From: an uncultured Eubacteriales bacterium
GTDB lineage: Bacteria > Bacillota > Clostridia > Christensenellales > CAG-138
Length of the DNA stretch: 32,973 nucleotides
Assembly: GCA_902802805.1 (NCBI GenBank)
Contig: CADCNE010000001.1
Span: 1-32,973 of the forward strand
Direction of reading: 5' to 3'
Numbering within the stretch: position 1 is the first letter of the stretch; every line of letters begins with the position of its first letter. Below the pieces are notes generated by a model that ran no database searches, was not told the DNA's origin, and worked only from the letters and a program-made list of their open reading frames with translations. Shown piece by piece: positions 8,268-14,737 of this stretch. The translations under genes and the position numbers were made by a program.

Positions 8268-8304
8268 CCCGTGAATTGACACGGGCCAAAAACGCTCGTA
8301 TAAT
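8268..8304 (+). promoter_or_regulatory. Consensus promoter of the LysR gene with overlapping dyad
   Basis: TTGACA (8276-8281) and TATAAT (8299-8304) with a 17-base spacer form a perfect sigma-A consensus promoter. A dyad CCCGTG-AATTGA-CACGGG (8268-8285) overlaps the -35 box, and the divergent mutA -35 lies only 17 bases away. This is a natural site for autoregulation by the LysR protein or for divergent control; binding is inferred. Confidence 0.8.
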
Positions 8305-8335
8305 CTACCTATATAAAGTACGAAGGGGAAGCGGC

Positions 8336-9280
8336 ATGAACTTTCAGAATCTGCAATACTTCCTGGCCGTGGCCGAGGAGATGAATGTGACGAAAGCCGC
8401 GAAGCGGCTCCACATCTCCGAGCAGGCCCTGTCCCGGCAGATCGGCAAGCTGGAGACCGAACTCTCCGTTAAGCTCTTCGAGCGCAACCCCCGCTTCACC
8501 CTGTCCCCCGCCGGCAAGCGATTGAAGGCCGCCGCAGAGCAGATCGGCAACATCGAGCGGCAACTCCACCTCGAATTGGACGACCTCACCAACAACAACA
8601 CGGGGGAGCTGCGCATCGGGGTCAGCTACACCCGGGGCCAGGCCCTGCTCCCCCGGCTTTTGCCCCCCTTCCACCAGAAGCATCCCGGCATCACCGTCAC
8701 CATATCGGAGGGCTCCGCTTCGGAGCTCCAGGAGAACCTGTCTAAGGGCCGCATCGACCTGTTCATCGGCTACGTGCCCCGGGATCTGGACGCCTTCGAG
8801 GCCGCGGAGCTGGGCCGGGAGCGGCTGTTCCTGGTGGTGCCCAAGACCTGCATGGAGGAGCTGTTCGGCGCCGACGCGGACAAAAAACGCCGGGAATTCG
8901 CATCCGGCGTGGACATCCTGGCCTTCAGGGACATGCCCTTCATCCTCCTCGACCGGGACGACAGGGTCCGGCGCATGGCGGATAGACTCTTCTCCCGCTA
9001 CGACATCACCCCCCGGATCCTGCTGGAGACCCGGAACATCCAGACCGCCTTCGCCCTCGCCATGGAGGGCATGGGCATCACGGTCTACCCGGAGCTGTTC
9101 CTGTCGAGCCGGTCCCTCCTGCCCTCCGGCCAGGCCGCCCGGGACGCGGTGGACTGGTTCCCTCTGGACGAGGACCTGGTGCAGACCATCGTGGTGGCCT
9201 ACAACCCGGAGAAGTATCTCTCCAAAGCGGCCCGGGACTTCATCGAGGAAGCGCAGGATATCCTGCATTCTGAGTCGTAG
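8336..9280 (+). CDS. LysR-family transcriptional regulator
   Basis: A 314-residue protein with the LysR winged helix-turn-helix at residues 1-60 (MNFQNLQYFLAVAEEMNVTK, then AAKRLHISEQALSRQIGKLE) and a periplasmic-binding-protein-like effector domain from about residue 90 onward. ATG 8336 is chosen because AAGGGG precedes it and the HTH begins there; the upstream open frame overlaps its own promoter. It stands between the divergent mutA and kor blocks, pointing at kor, so I infer that it controls one or both, perhaps sensing an organic acid or CoA-pathway intermediate. The effector cannot be read from the sequence. Confidence 0.92.
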   Translation: MNFQNLQYFLAVAEEMNVTKAAKRLHISEQALSRQIGKLETELSVKLFERNPRFTLSPAGKRLKAAAEQIGNIERQLHLELDDLTNNNTGELRIGVSYTRGQALLPRLLPPFHQKHPGITVTISEGSASELQENLSKGRIDLFIGYVPRDLDAFEAAELGRERLFLVVPKTCMEELFGADADKKRREFASGVDILAFRDMPFILLDRDDRVRRMADRLFSRYDITPRILLETRNIQTAFALAMEGMGITVYPELFLSSRSLLPSGQAARDAVDWFPLDEDLVQTIVVAYNPEKYLSKAARDFIEEAQDILHSES

Positions 9281-9336
9281 TCTGCAAGAGAACTTTCAAT
9301 ATGGTTTCAATCGGGCCCTATTTTAACAACCAAAAG

Positions 9337-9356
9337 ATTGTTGCTTACCTGACAAT
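9337..9356. promoter_or_regulatory. Candidate LysR-type operator upstream of kor genes
   Basis: ATTGT-N10-ACAAT is a perfect 5-bp dyad containing the T-N11-A core typical of LysR-type binding sites. It lies 110 bases upstream of korD and immediately downstream of the LysR gene. Its role is inferred from form and place only. Confidence 0.45.
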
Positions 9357-9369
9357 AAAACTGCTTTTC

Positions 9370-9410
9370 CATCCTTCCATGACATGGTATCATTATGGAA
9401 GGATGTTTTT
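9370..9410 (+). promoter_or_regulatory. Perfect 11-bp dyad with T-run before korD (attenuator or operator)
   Basis: CATCCTTCCAT (9370-9380) and ATGGAAGGATG (9395-9405) form a perfect inverted repeat with a 14-base loop, followed by TTTTT. As RNA it could terminate the lysR transcript or attenuate kor. The loop also contains TGGTATCAT (9385-9393), an extended -10 promoter form, so the dyad could instead be an operator flanking the kor promoter. The two readings make different predictions for the 5' end of the kor mRNA. Confidence 0.6.
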
Positions 9411-9445
9411 ATACTTCCGTTATATATCATGGAAAGGGGAAACAC

Positions 9446-9652
9446 ATGGTTAACAAACGGCTGATCATCAACGAAAAGTGGTGCAAGGGCTGCGGTATCT
9501 GCGTGGCCTTCTGCCCCAAGCAGGTGCTCGTGCTGAAGAAGGGGAAGGTCACCAAGGCCAATCCCGACGCCTGCATCAAGTGCGGGCAGTGTGAACAGAG
9601 GTGTCCCGACTACGCCATTTATCTGGAAAAAGTTGAGGAGGGTGCAAACTAA
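9446..9652 (+). CDS. korD: 2-oxoacid:ferredoxin oxidoreductase delta (ferredoxin-like) subunit
   Basis: A 68-residue protein with two [4Fe-4S] motifs, CKGCGICVAFCP and CIKCGQCEQRCP, the KorD-type electron-transfer subunit. ATG 9446 is preferred to an upstream in-frame start because GGAAAGGGG lies directly before it and the ferredoxin fold starts within a few residues. It is the first gene of the rightward kor operon, and its TAA overlaps the korA ATG by one base, giving translational coupling. It should pass electrons from the thiamine-diphosphate site in KorB to external ferredoxin. Confidence 0.93.
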   Translation: MVNKRLIINEKWCKGCGICVAFCPKQVLVLKKGKVTKANPDACIKCGQCEQRCPDYAIYLEKVEEGAN

Positions 9653-10779
9653 TGGGTAAGAAAGTTTTAATGCAGGGCAACGAAGCCTGCGTCATGGGCG
9701 CCATCGCCGCCGGTATGCGGTTCTTCGCCGGATACCCCATCACGCCCTCCACCGAGATCGCTGAGATCTCCGCTCAGGAGCTGCCCAAGGTGGGCGGCCG
9801 CTTCCTCCAGATGGAGGACGAGATCTCCGGCGCTGCCGCCGCCATCGGCGCTTCCGTGGCCGGCGTCAAGGCCATGACCGCCACCTCCGGCCCGGGCTTC
9901 TCCCTGAAGCAGGAGCACATCGGCTACGCCGCCGAGGCCGAGATCCCCGTGGTGGTGGTGGACGTCCAGCGCGTGGGTCCCTCCACCGGTCTTCCCACCA
10001 GCCCCGCCCAGGGCGACCTCATGCAGGCTCGCTGGGGCACTCACGGCGACCATCCCGCCATCGTCATCTCCCCCGCCACGGTGAAGGAGACCTACCTTGA
10101 GGCCATCCGCTGCTTCAACCTGGCCGAGAAGTACCGCACCCCCGTCATCTTCCTCATGGACGAGATGGTGGGCCACCTTCGCGAGGGCATCGAGATCCCC
10201 GAGGCCGACGAGATCGAGGTCATCGACCGGACCGTCAACAAGAACCTGAAGGACGAGGAAGCCTACTCCATCCCCGAGGGCAAGTACGCCCCCGAGATGG
10301 CGCCCTTCGGCGAAGGCATGCACTACAACATCTCCGGCCTCTTCCACGATGAGACCGGCTTCCCCCGCGGCACCGCCCAGAGCTATGAGAAGTTCATGAC
10401 CCGCCTGCTGGACAAGGTGGAGAAGAACCGGGCCGACATCGAGAAGTGGGAAGAGAAGTACATGGACGACGCCGAGATCGCCGTGGTCAGCTTCGGCGGC
10501 GCCGCCCGTTCCGCTGAGGAAGCGGTCATCGAGGCCCGCAAGCAGGGCATCAAGGCCGGTCTCTTCCGTCCCATCACCGTGTGGCCCTTCCCCGAGAAGG
10601 CCGTGGAAGAGCTGGCCAAGAAGGTCAAGCGGTTCCTGGTGGTGGAGAACAACGCCGGTCAGATGGTCATCGAAGTGAAGGCCCACGCCGGCAACGTGCC
10701 CGTGGACTTCCTGGGCCGGTTCAACGGCTCCGTGGTGGACCCCGACGAAGTGCTCGCGAAACTCAAGGAGGAGGCATAA
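9652..10779 (+). CDS. korA: 2-oxoglutarate:ferredoxin oxidoreductase alpha subunit
   Basis: A 375-residue alpha subunit. The N-terminal pyrimidine-binding domain has the family motif GYPITPSTEIAE (about residues 28-39), the conserved Glu segment QMEDEISGAAAAIGAS, and TSGPGFSLKQE, all typical of KorA/VorB/PorA. The C-terminal part (from about 270) is the CoA/transketolase-C-like domain. The gene order korD-korA-korB-korC and the TSGPG/TGLPT sequences favour 2-oxoglutarate over pyruvate as substrate, in agreement with the methylmalonyl-CoA genes on both sides, but substrate choice in this family cannot be proved by motif. It lies 3 bases from korB. Confidence 0.9.
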   Translation: MGKKVLMQGNEACVMGAIAAGMRFFAGYPITPSTEIAEISAQELPKVGGRFLQMEDEISGAAAAIGASVAGVKAMTATSGPGFSLKQEHIGYAAEAEIPVVVVDVQRVGPSTGLPTSPAQGDLMQARWGTHGDHPAIVISPATVKETYLEAIRCFNLAEKYRTPVIFLMDEMVGHLREGIEIPEADEIEVIDRTVNKNLKDEEAYSIPEGKYAPEMAPFGEGMHYNISGLFHDETGFPRGTAQSYEKFMTRLLDKVEKNRADIEKWEEKYMDDAEIAVVSFGGAARSAEEAVIEARKQGIKAGLFRPITVWPFPEKAVEELAKKVKRFLVVENNAGQMVIEVKAHAGNVPVDFLGRFNGSVVDPDEVLAKLKEEA

Positions 10780-10782
10780 GCT

Positions 10783-11601
10783 ATGGCAAGCGAATTGATC
10801 AACAACACCATGCGGCTTCGGAACCTGCCGCACATCTGGTGCCCCGGCTGCGGCAACGGCATCCTCATGCGGGACGTCGCCCAGGCCATCACCAACCTGG
10901 GGCTTGACCGCGACAAGGTGGTCATCGTCTCCGGTATCGGCTGCTCCTCCCGGGCCGCCGGCTATATGAACTACAACACCCTGCACACCACCCATGGCCG
11001 GGCCATCGCCTTCGCCACGGGCATCAAGATGGCCAAGCCCGAGCTCACCGTCATCGTCATCACCGGCGACGGCGACAGCTCCGCCATCGGCGGCAACCAC
11101 CTGATCCACGCCGCGCGCCGGAACATCGACCTCACCGTGGTCGTGTTCAACAACAACATCTACGGCATGACCGGCGGCCAGTTCTCGCCCACCACGCCCA
11201 CCGGCTCCTTCGCCACCACGGCCCCCTACGGCAGCATCGACCGTACCTTCGACCTGCCCACGCTGGCCATGGGCGCCGGCGCCACCTACGCCGCCCGGGG
11301 TTCCGCCTACCACGTGCCCCAGACCACCAAGCTCATCCAGGACGGCATCGCCCACAAGGGCTTCGCCCTCATCGACTGCATGGCGGTCTGCCCCACCTAC
11401 TACGGCCGCAAGAACAAGAAGGGCGACGCCGTGAAGATGATGACCTGGCAGAAGGAGAACGTGGTCATGAAGGCCAAGGCCGACACCATGACCCCGGAGG
11501 AGCTGGAAGGCAAAGCCGTCATCGGCTGCTTCCGCAACGAGCCTGACGTGCCCGAGTACACCGCGGAGTACACCAAGCTCATCGAACGACTGAAGGCATA
11601 A
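10783..11601 (+). CDS. korB: 2-oxoglutarate:ferredoxin oxidoreductase beta (TPP-binding) subunit
   Basis: A 272-residue subunit holding thiamine diphosphate. It has the WCPGCGNG motif near residue 20 (KorB signature), GIGCSSR, the GDGDSSAIGGNH Mg/TPP-binding segment (about 105-116), and NNNIYGMTGGQ. It catalyses CoA-dependent decarboxylation of 2-oxoglutarate to succinyl-CoA with KorA, C and D, reversible with reduced ferredoxin. Its ribosome site AAGGAGGAGG lies over the end of korA. Only the single CxxC site is visible, as in KorB; the [4Fe-4S] wires are in KorD. Confidence 0.93.
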   Translation: MASELINNTMRLRNLPHIWCPGCGNGILMRDVAQAITNLGLDRDKVVIVSGIGCSSRAAGYMNYNTLHTTHGRAIAFATGIKMAKPELTVIVITGDGDSSAIGGNHLIHAARRNIDLTVVVFNNNIYGMTGGQFSPTTPTGSFATTAPYGSIDRTFDLPTLAMGAGATYAARGSAYHVPQTTKLIQDGIAHKGFALIDCMAVCPTYYGRKNKKGDAVKMMTWQKENVVMKAKADTMTPEELEGKAVIGCFRNEPDVPEYTAEYTKLIERLKA

Positions 11602-11616
11602 AGGAGAGATAAACGT

Positions 11617-12147
11617 ATGCGTAACAGAGAAGAGATCAGGCTCGTCGGCAGCGGCGGCCAGGGCGTCATTCTTGCTTCCGTCATTCTCGCTGAGGCGGCG
11701 ATCCTCGCCGGCAAAAACGCGGCCCAGAGCCAGAGCTACGGCCCCGAGGCCCGCGGCGGCGCCTGCATGGCCCAGGCGGTCATCAGCAACGGTGATCTTG
11801 GCTTCCCCAAGGTCCGCGTCCCCAGCTTCCTCATGGCCCTCACCGAGCAGTCCCTGGAGAAGTACGGCAGGAACCTGCCTGAGGATACCGTCATCCTGGT
11901 GGACAGCTCCCTGGAGATCCCCGAATGGCTGGCCGCCCGCAAGTACTACAAGGCCCCCATCCTGCAGTCCGCCATCGAGCAGGTGGGCAAGGCCCAGACC
12001 GCCAACATCGTGTCCGTGGCCGTGGTCAACAAGCTCCTGGACCTGGTGCCCCCCGAAGTGCTGAAGGAGGCCGTCGCAGCCCGCATCCCCAAGGGCACCG
12101 AGGCCGCCAACTTCAAGGCCCTGGAAGTGGGCATGAACCTGCTGTAA
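11617..12147 (+). CDS. korC: 2-oxoacid:ferredoxin oxidoreductase gamma subunit
   Basis: A 176-residue gamma subunit beginning with the family GSGGQGVILAS motif (about residues 11-21), then QSQSYGPEARGGAC and the INK-like VAVVNKLLDLVP segment. It completes the four-subunit enzyme with korD, korA and korB. Start ATG 11617 has AAAGGAGAG upstream and lies 15 bases after korB. It provides the CoA-site lid and domain contacts in this family and has no cofactor site of its own. Confidence 0.93.
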   Translation: MRNREEIRLVGSGGQGVILASVILAEAAILAGKNAAQSQSYGPEARGGACMAQAVISNGDLGFPKVRVPSFLMALTEQSLEKYGRNLPEDTVILVDSSLEIPEWLAARKYYKAPILQSAIEQVGKAQTANIVSVAVVNKLLDLVPPEVLKEAVAARIPKGTEAANFKALEVGMNLL

Positions 12148-12192
12148 AACCAACCGCCGCCGGACCGGGACAAACGCCAGGAGGTACACGCT

Positions 12193-12606
12193 ATGGAACG
12201 AAAACTGAAGATGCGTGTCCTGATCGCCAAGCCCGGCCTGGGCGGCCATGACCGGAACGCCAAGAAGATCGCCCAGGGCCTCAAGGACGAGGGCTTCGAG
12301 GTGGTCTTCACCGGCCTCAGACAGACCCCCAGCCAGATCGTGGACGCCATCGTCGCCCAGGAGGTGGACGCGGCGGGCCTGAGCCTCGTGCACGAGGGTC
12401 AGGTGGATCTGGTCGCCCAGGTGATCGCCCTGCTCAAGAGCCAGGGGATCACGGACGTGGTCCTCTTCGGCGGAGGGAGCCTCCGGGAGGAGGATATCCC
12501 CGCGCTCTTGGAGGCGGGTCTTGAGGCCGTGTTCCCCGACGGGGCGTCCATCGCCGATGTGGCGGATTTCCTGCGCCGTCGGTGCGCGCTGACCGGGACA
12601 TATTGA
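12193..12606 (+). CDS. Stand-alone B12-binding-domain protein with altered cobalamin motif
   Basis: A 137-residue protein consisting only of the Rossmann-like B12 domain found at the C-terminus of methylmalonyl-CoA mutases and as a separate small subunit in archaeal and related acyl-CoA mutases. It shows KMRVLIAKPGLGGHDRNAKK, FTGLRQTP, AAGLSLVHEGQ and LFGGGSLREEDIP, the usual order of blocks. The DxHxxG motif (DGHDRG in MutB here) reads GGHDRN: the cobalt-ligating His is kept, but the Asp of the Asp-His pair and the final Gly are changed. It follows korC by 45 bases with a good CAGGAGG site, inside the kor-mce-mmdA gene run. It may be a regulatory or B12-handling partner, or a remnant small subunit; no matching large subunit is adjacent. 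Confidence 0.85.
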   Translation: MERKLKMRVLIAKPGLGGHDRNAKKIAQGLKDEGFEVVFTGLRQTPSQIVDAIVAQEVDAAGLSLVHEGQVDLVAQVIALLKSQGITDVVLFGGGSLREEDIPALLEAGLEAVFPDGASIADVADFLRRRCALTGTY

Positions 12607-12610
12607 AAAC

Positions 12611-12649
12611 GAAGGCGTGCGTTTTGGGACGCACGCCTTCCCGCTTTTT
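12611..12649 (+). terminator. Intrinsic terminator or read-through attenuator
   Basis: GAAGGCGTGCGT (12611-12622) and ACGCACGCCTTC (12629-12640) make a perfect 12-bp stem with a 6-base loop, followed by CCGC and five T. Only 30 bases remain before the epimerase start and they hold no promoter I can see, so partial read-through into mce-mmdA is likely. Confidence 0.75.
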
Positions 12650-12679
12650 GAAATCAGAAAGAAAACAGGAGGATAGACT

Positions 12680-13081
12680 ATGGAACTCAAACGTGTTGAC
12701 CATGTGGGCATCGCCGTGAAGAATCTGGACGAGTCCGTAAAGTTTTATGAGAGCCTGGGCTTCAAGGCCACGGGGTATGAGGTCGTGGCCGAGCAGAAGG
12801 TGAAGGTCGCCTTCCTGCCCTGCGGCGACAGCGAGATCGAGCTTTTGGAGAGCACCGAGCCCGACGGCCCCATCGCCCGCTTCATCGAGAAGAACGGCCC
12901 CGGCATCCAGCATGTGGCCATCCGGGTGGACGACATCGACAAGGCTCTCGAGGAGCTGAAGGCGAAGGAAGTCCGCCTCATCGACCAGACCCCCCGCTAC
13001 GGCGCGGGCAATGCGCGGATCGCCTTCGTGCACCCCAAGGCCACCGGCGGCGTGCTCCTGGAGCTCACCCAGCGGTTGTAA
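12680..13081 (+). CDS. mce: Methylmalonyl-CoA epimerase
   Basis: A 133-residue vicinal-oxygen-chelate (glyoxalase-fold) protein interconverting (R)- and (S)-methylmalonyl-CoA. The two beta-alpha-beta modules begin with [11 protein letters not shown] and [11 protein letters not shown], each giving a metal-ligand His, and the protein ends with the LLELTQ Glu ligand. The length is standard. AGGAGG precedes ATG 12680. It is needed because the mutase makes the R form while biotin carboxyltransferases use the S form, so its place between the mutase/Kor genes and mmdA makes biochemical sense. Confidence 0.95.
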   Translation: MELKRVDHVGIAVKNLDESVKFYESLGFKATGYEVVAEQKVKVAFLPCGDSEIELLESTEPDGPIARFIEKNGPGIQHVAIRVDDIDKALEELKAKEVRLIDQTPRYGAGNARIAFVHPKATGGVLLELTQRL

Positions 13082-13093
13082 TGAGGTAAGCGC

Positions 13094-14680
13094 ATGACGA
13101 CTCAGGAAAAACTCAACGATTTTCAGGTCCGCTGTGAAAAGATCCTCGCCATGGGCGGGGACAAGGCCGTAGAGAAGCAGCACGGCCGGGGCAAGTTCAC
13201 CGCCCGTGAGCGCCTCGACATGCTCTTCGACGAGGGCACCTTCAAGGAAGTGGATCGGTTCGTCAACCACCGCTGCAACAACTTCGGCATGGAGAAGAAG
13301 GTCGTGGCGGCCGACGGCGTGGTCACGGGTTACGGTCTCGTGGACGGCCGCAAGGTCTTCGCCTACGCCCAGGACTTCACCAGCGTGGGCGGCGCCCTCG
13401 GCGAGATGCACGCCGCGAAGATCTGCAAGGTCATGGATATGGCCCTCGAAGCCGGCTGCCCCTGCGTGGGCCTCAACGACTCCGGCGGCGCCCGTATCCA
13501 GGAGGCGGTGGACGCCCTCTCCGGCTACGGCCAGATCTTCCGCCGCAACTCCCTGGCTTCCGGCCTGATCCCCCAGATCTCCGTGATCATGGGGCCCTGC
13601 GCCGGCGGCGCGGTCTACAGCCCCGCCCTGACCGACCTCATCATCATGGTGGATCAGAAGAGCCAGATGTTCATCACCGGCCCCCGGGTCATCGAAGCCA
13701 CCACCGGTGAGAAGGTGTCCGAGGAGGAGCTGGGCGGCGCCAACACCCAGACCTCCGTCTCCGGCGTCGCGCACCTCATGGCCGCCGACGAGGAGGAGGC
13801 CATCTGGTTCATCCGGATGATCCTCAGCTACCTCCCCAGCAGCGCCCGGGACAAGGCCCCCGTCTACGAGTACGAGCGCGGCGACGAGTACCGCCCCATC
13901 CTCAACGACATCGTGCCCGACAGCTCCCGCCGCGCCTACGACGTGCGCACCGTCATCGGCGAGATCGCCGACGAGGACAGCTTCTTCGAGCTGCAGCCCA
14001 ACTACGCCACCAACATCGTCACCGGCTTCGGCCGGATCGGCGGCCGCAGTGTGGGCTTCATCTGCAACCAGCCCATGATCATGGGCGGGTGCCTGGACAT
14101 CAACGCCTCCGACAAGGCCTCCCGGTTCATCCAGATGTGCGACGCCTTCGGGCTGCCCCTCATCAACCTGGTGGACGTGCCCGGGTTCCTGCCCGGCACC
14201 AACCAGGAGTTCGGCGGCATCATCCGTCACGGCGCCAAGCTCCTCTACGTCTACTCCGTGGCCGAGAGCCCCAAGATCACCGTGATCATGCGCAAGGCCT
14301 ACGGCGGCAGCTACCTCGCCATGTGCTCCAAGGACCTGGGCGCCGACATGGTGCTCGCGTGGCCCACCTCTGAGATCGCCGTCATGGGCGCCGAGGGCGC
14401 TGCCAACATCATCTTCGCCAAGGACATCAAGGCCGCCAAGGACAACGCCATCGCCGCCGGAAACGACGAGGCCGCCGCCAAGGCCGCTGCCGAAGCCGTC
14501 CGCCAGGAGAAGATCGCGGAATACACCGCCCAGTTCGCCACGCCGTACGTGGCCGCTTCCCACGGCTACGTGGACTGCGTCATCGAGCCCGCCGAGACCC
14601 GGGACTACATCCTGGACGCCCTGGAGCTCTTCGAGAACAAGAAGCGGGAAGGCCGCGTCCGCGGCAACATGCCCCTGTAA
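13094..14680 (+). CDS. mmdA: Biotin-dependent acyl-CoA carboxyltransferase (methylmalonyl-CoA decarboxylase alpha type)
   Basis: A 528-residue two-domain crotonase-fold carboxyltransferase. Family features are GRGKFTARERLDMLFDEG near the N-terminus, the NDSGGARIQEAVDALSGYG and GPCAGGAVYSP acyl-CoA/oxyanion segments, the second-domain GFLPGTNQEFGGIIRHGAKL, and the RGNMPL ending typical of MmdA/PccB. It either takes CO2 from (S)-methylmalonyl-CoA onto biotin (Na+-pumping decarboxylase) or acts in reverse as propionyl-CoA carboxylase beta. Near residue 450 there is an Ala/Lys-rich insertion of about 20 residues (NAIAAGNDEAAAKAAAEA). Neither the biotin carrier nor the membrane beta subunit is in the window, so they must be encoded elsewhere. 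It starts 12 bases after mce. Confidence 0.9.
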   Translation: MTTQEKLNDFQVRCEKILAMGGDKAVEKQHGRGKFTARERLDMLFDEGTFKEVDRFVNHRCNNFGMEKKVVAADGVVTGYGLVDGRKVFAYAQDFTSVGGALGEMHAAKICKVMDMALEAGCPCVGLNDSGGARIQEAVDALSGYGQIFRRNSLASGLIPQISVIMGPCAGGAVYSPALTDLIIMVDQKSQMFITGPRVIEATTGEKVSEEELGGANTQTSVSGVAHLMAADEEEAIWFIRMILSYLPSSARDKAPVYEYERGDEYRPILNDIVPDSSRRAYDVRTVIGEIADEDSFFELQPNYATNIVTGFGRIGGRSVGFICNQPMIMGGCLDINASDKASRFIQMCDAFGLPLINLVDVPGFLPGTNQEFGGIIRHGAKLLYVYSVAESPKITVIMRKAYGGSYLAMCSKDLGADMVLAWPTSEIAVMGAEGAANIIFAKDIKAAKDNAIAAGNDEAAAKAAAEAVRQEKIAEYTAQFATPYVAASHGYVDCVIEPAETRDYILDALELFENKKREGRVRGNMPL

Positions 14681-14698
14681 GACCAACGACACGAAAGA

Positions 14699-14724
14699 CC
14701 CGCCGATCGCTCGGCGGGCCTTTT
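14699..14724. terminator. Two-way terminator between mmdA and the ABC gene
   Basis: CCCGCCGA-TCGC-TCGGCGGG is a perfect 8-bp stem with a tetraloop, followed by CCTTTT on the plus strand. It lies between two convergent genes and ends the kor-mce-mmdA run. Confidence 0.85.
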
Positions 14725-14737
14725 ATTATGGTGCGTT

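Noticed and set aside
8189..8335. Longer start for the LysR gene
   Set aside because: The extension would begin inside the riboswitch leader and include the lysR promoter; the HTH and ribosome site both fit ATG 8336.
9667..12711. Very long open frame on the minus strand, opposite korA-korB-korC
   Set aside because: It is antisense to clearly conserved genes, shows no recognisable domain, and its Gly/Val/His/Asp-rich composition is what GC-rich codon bias gives when read backwards.
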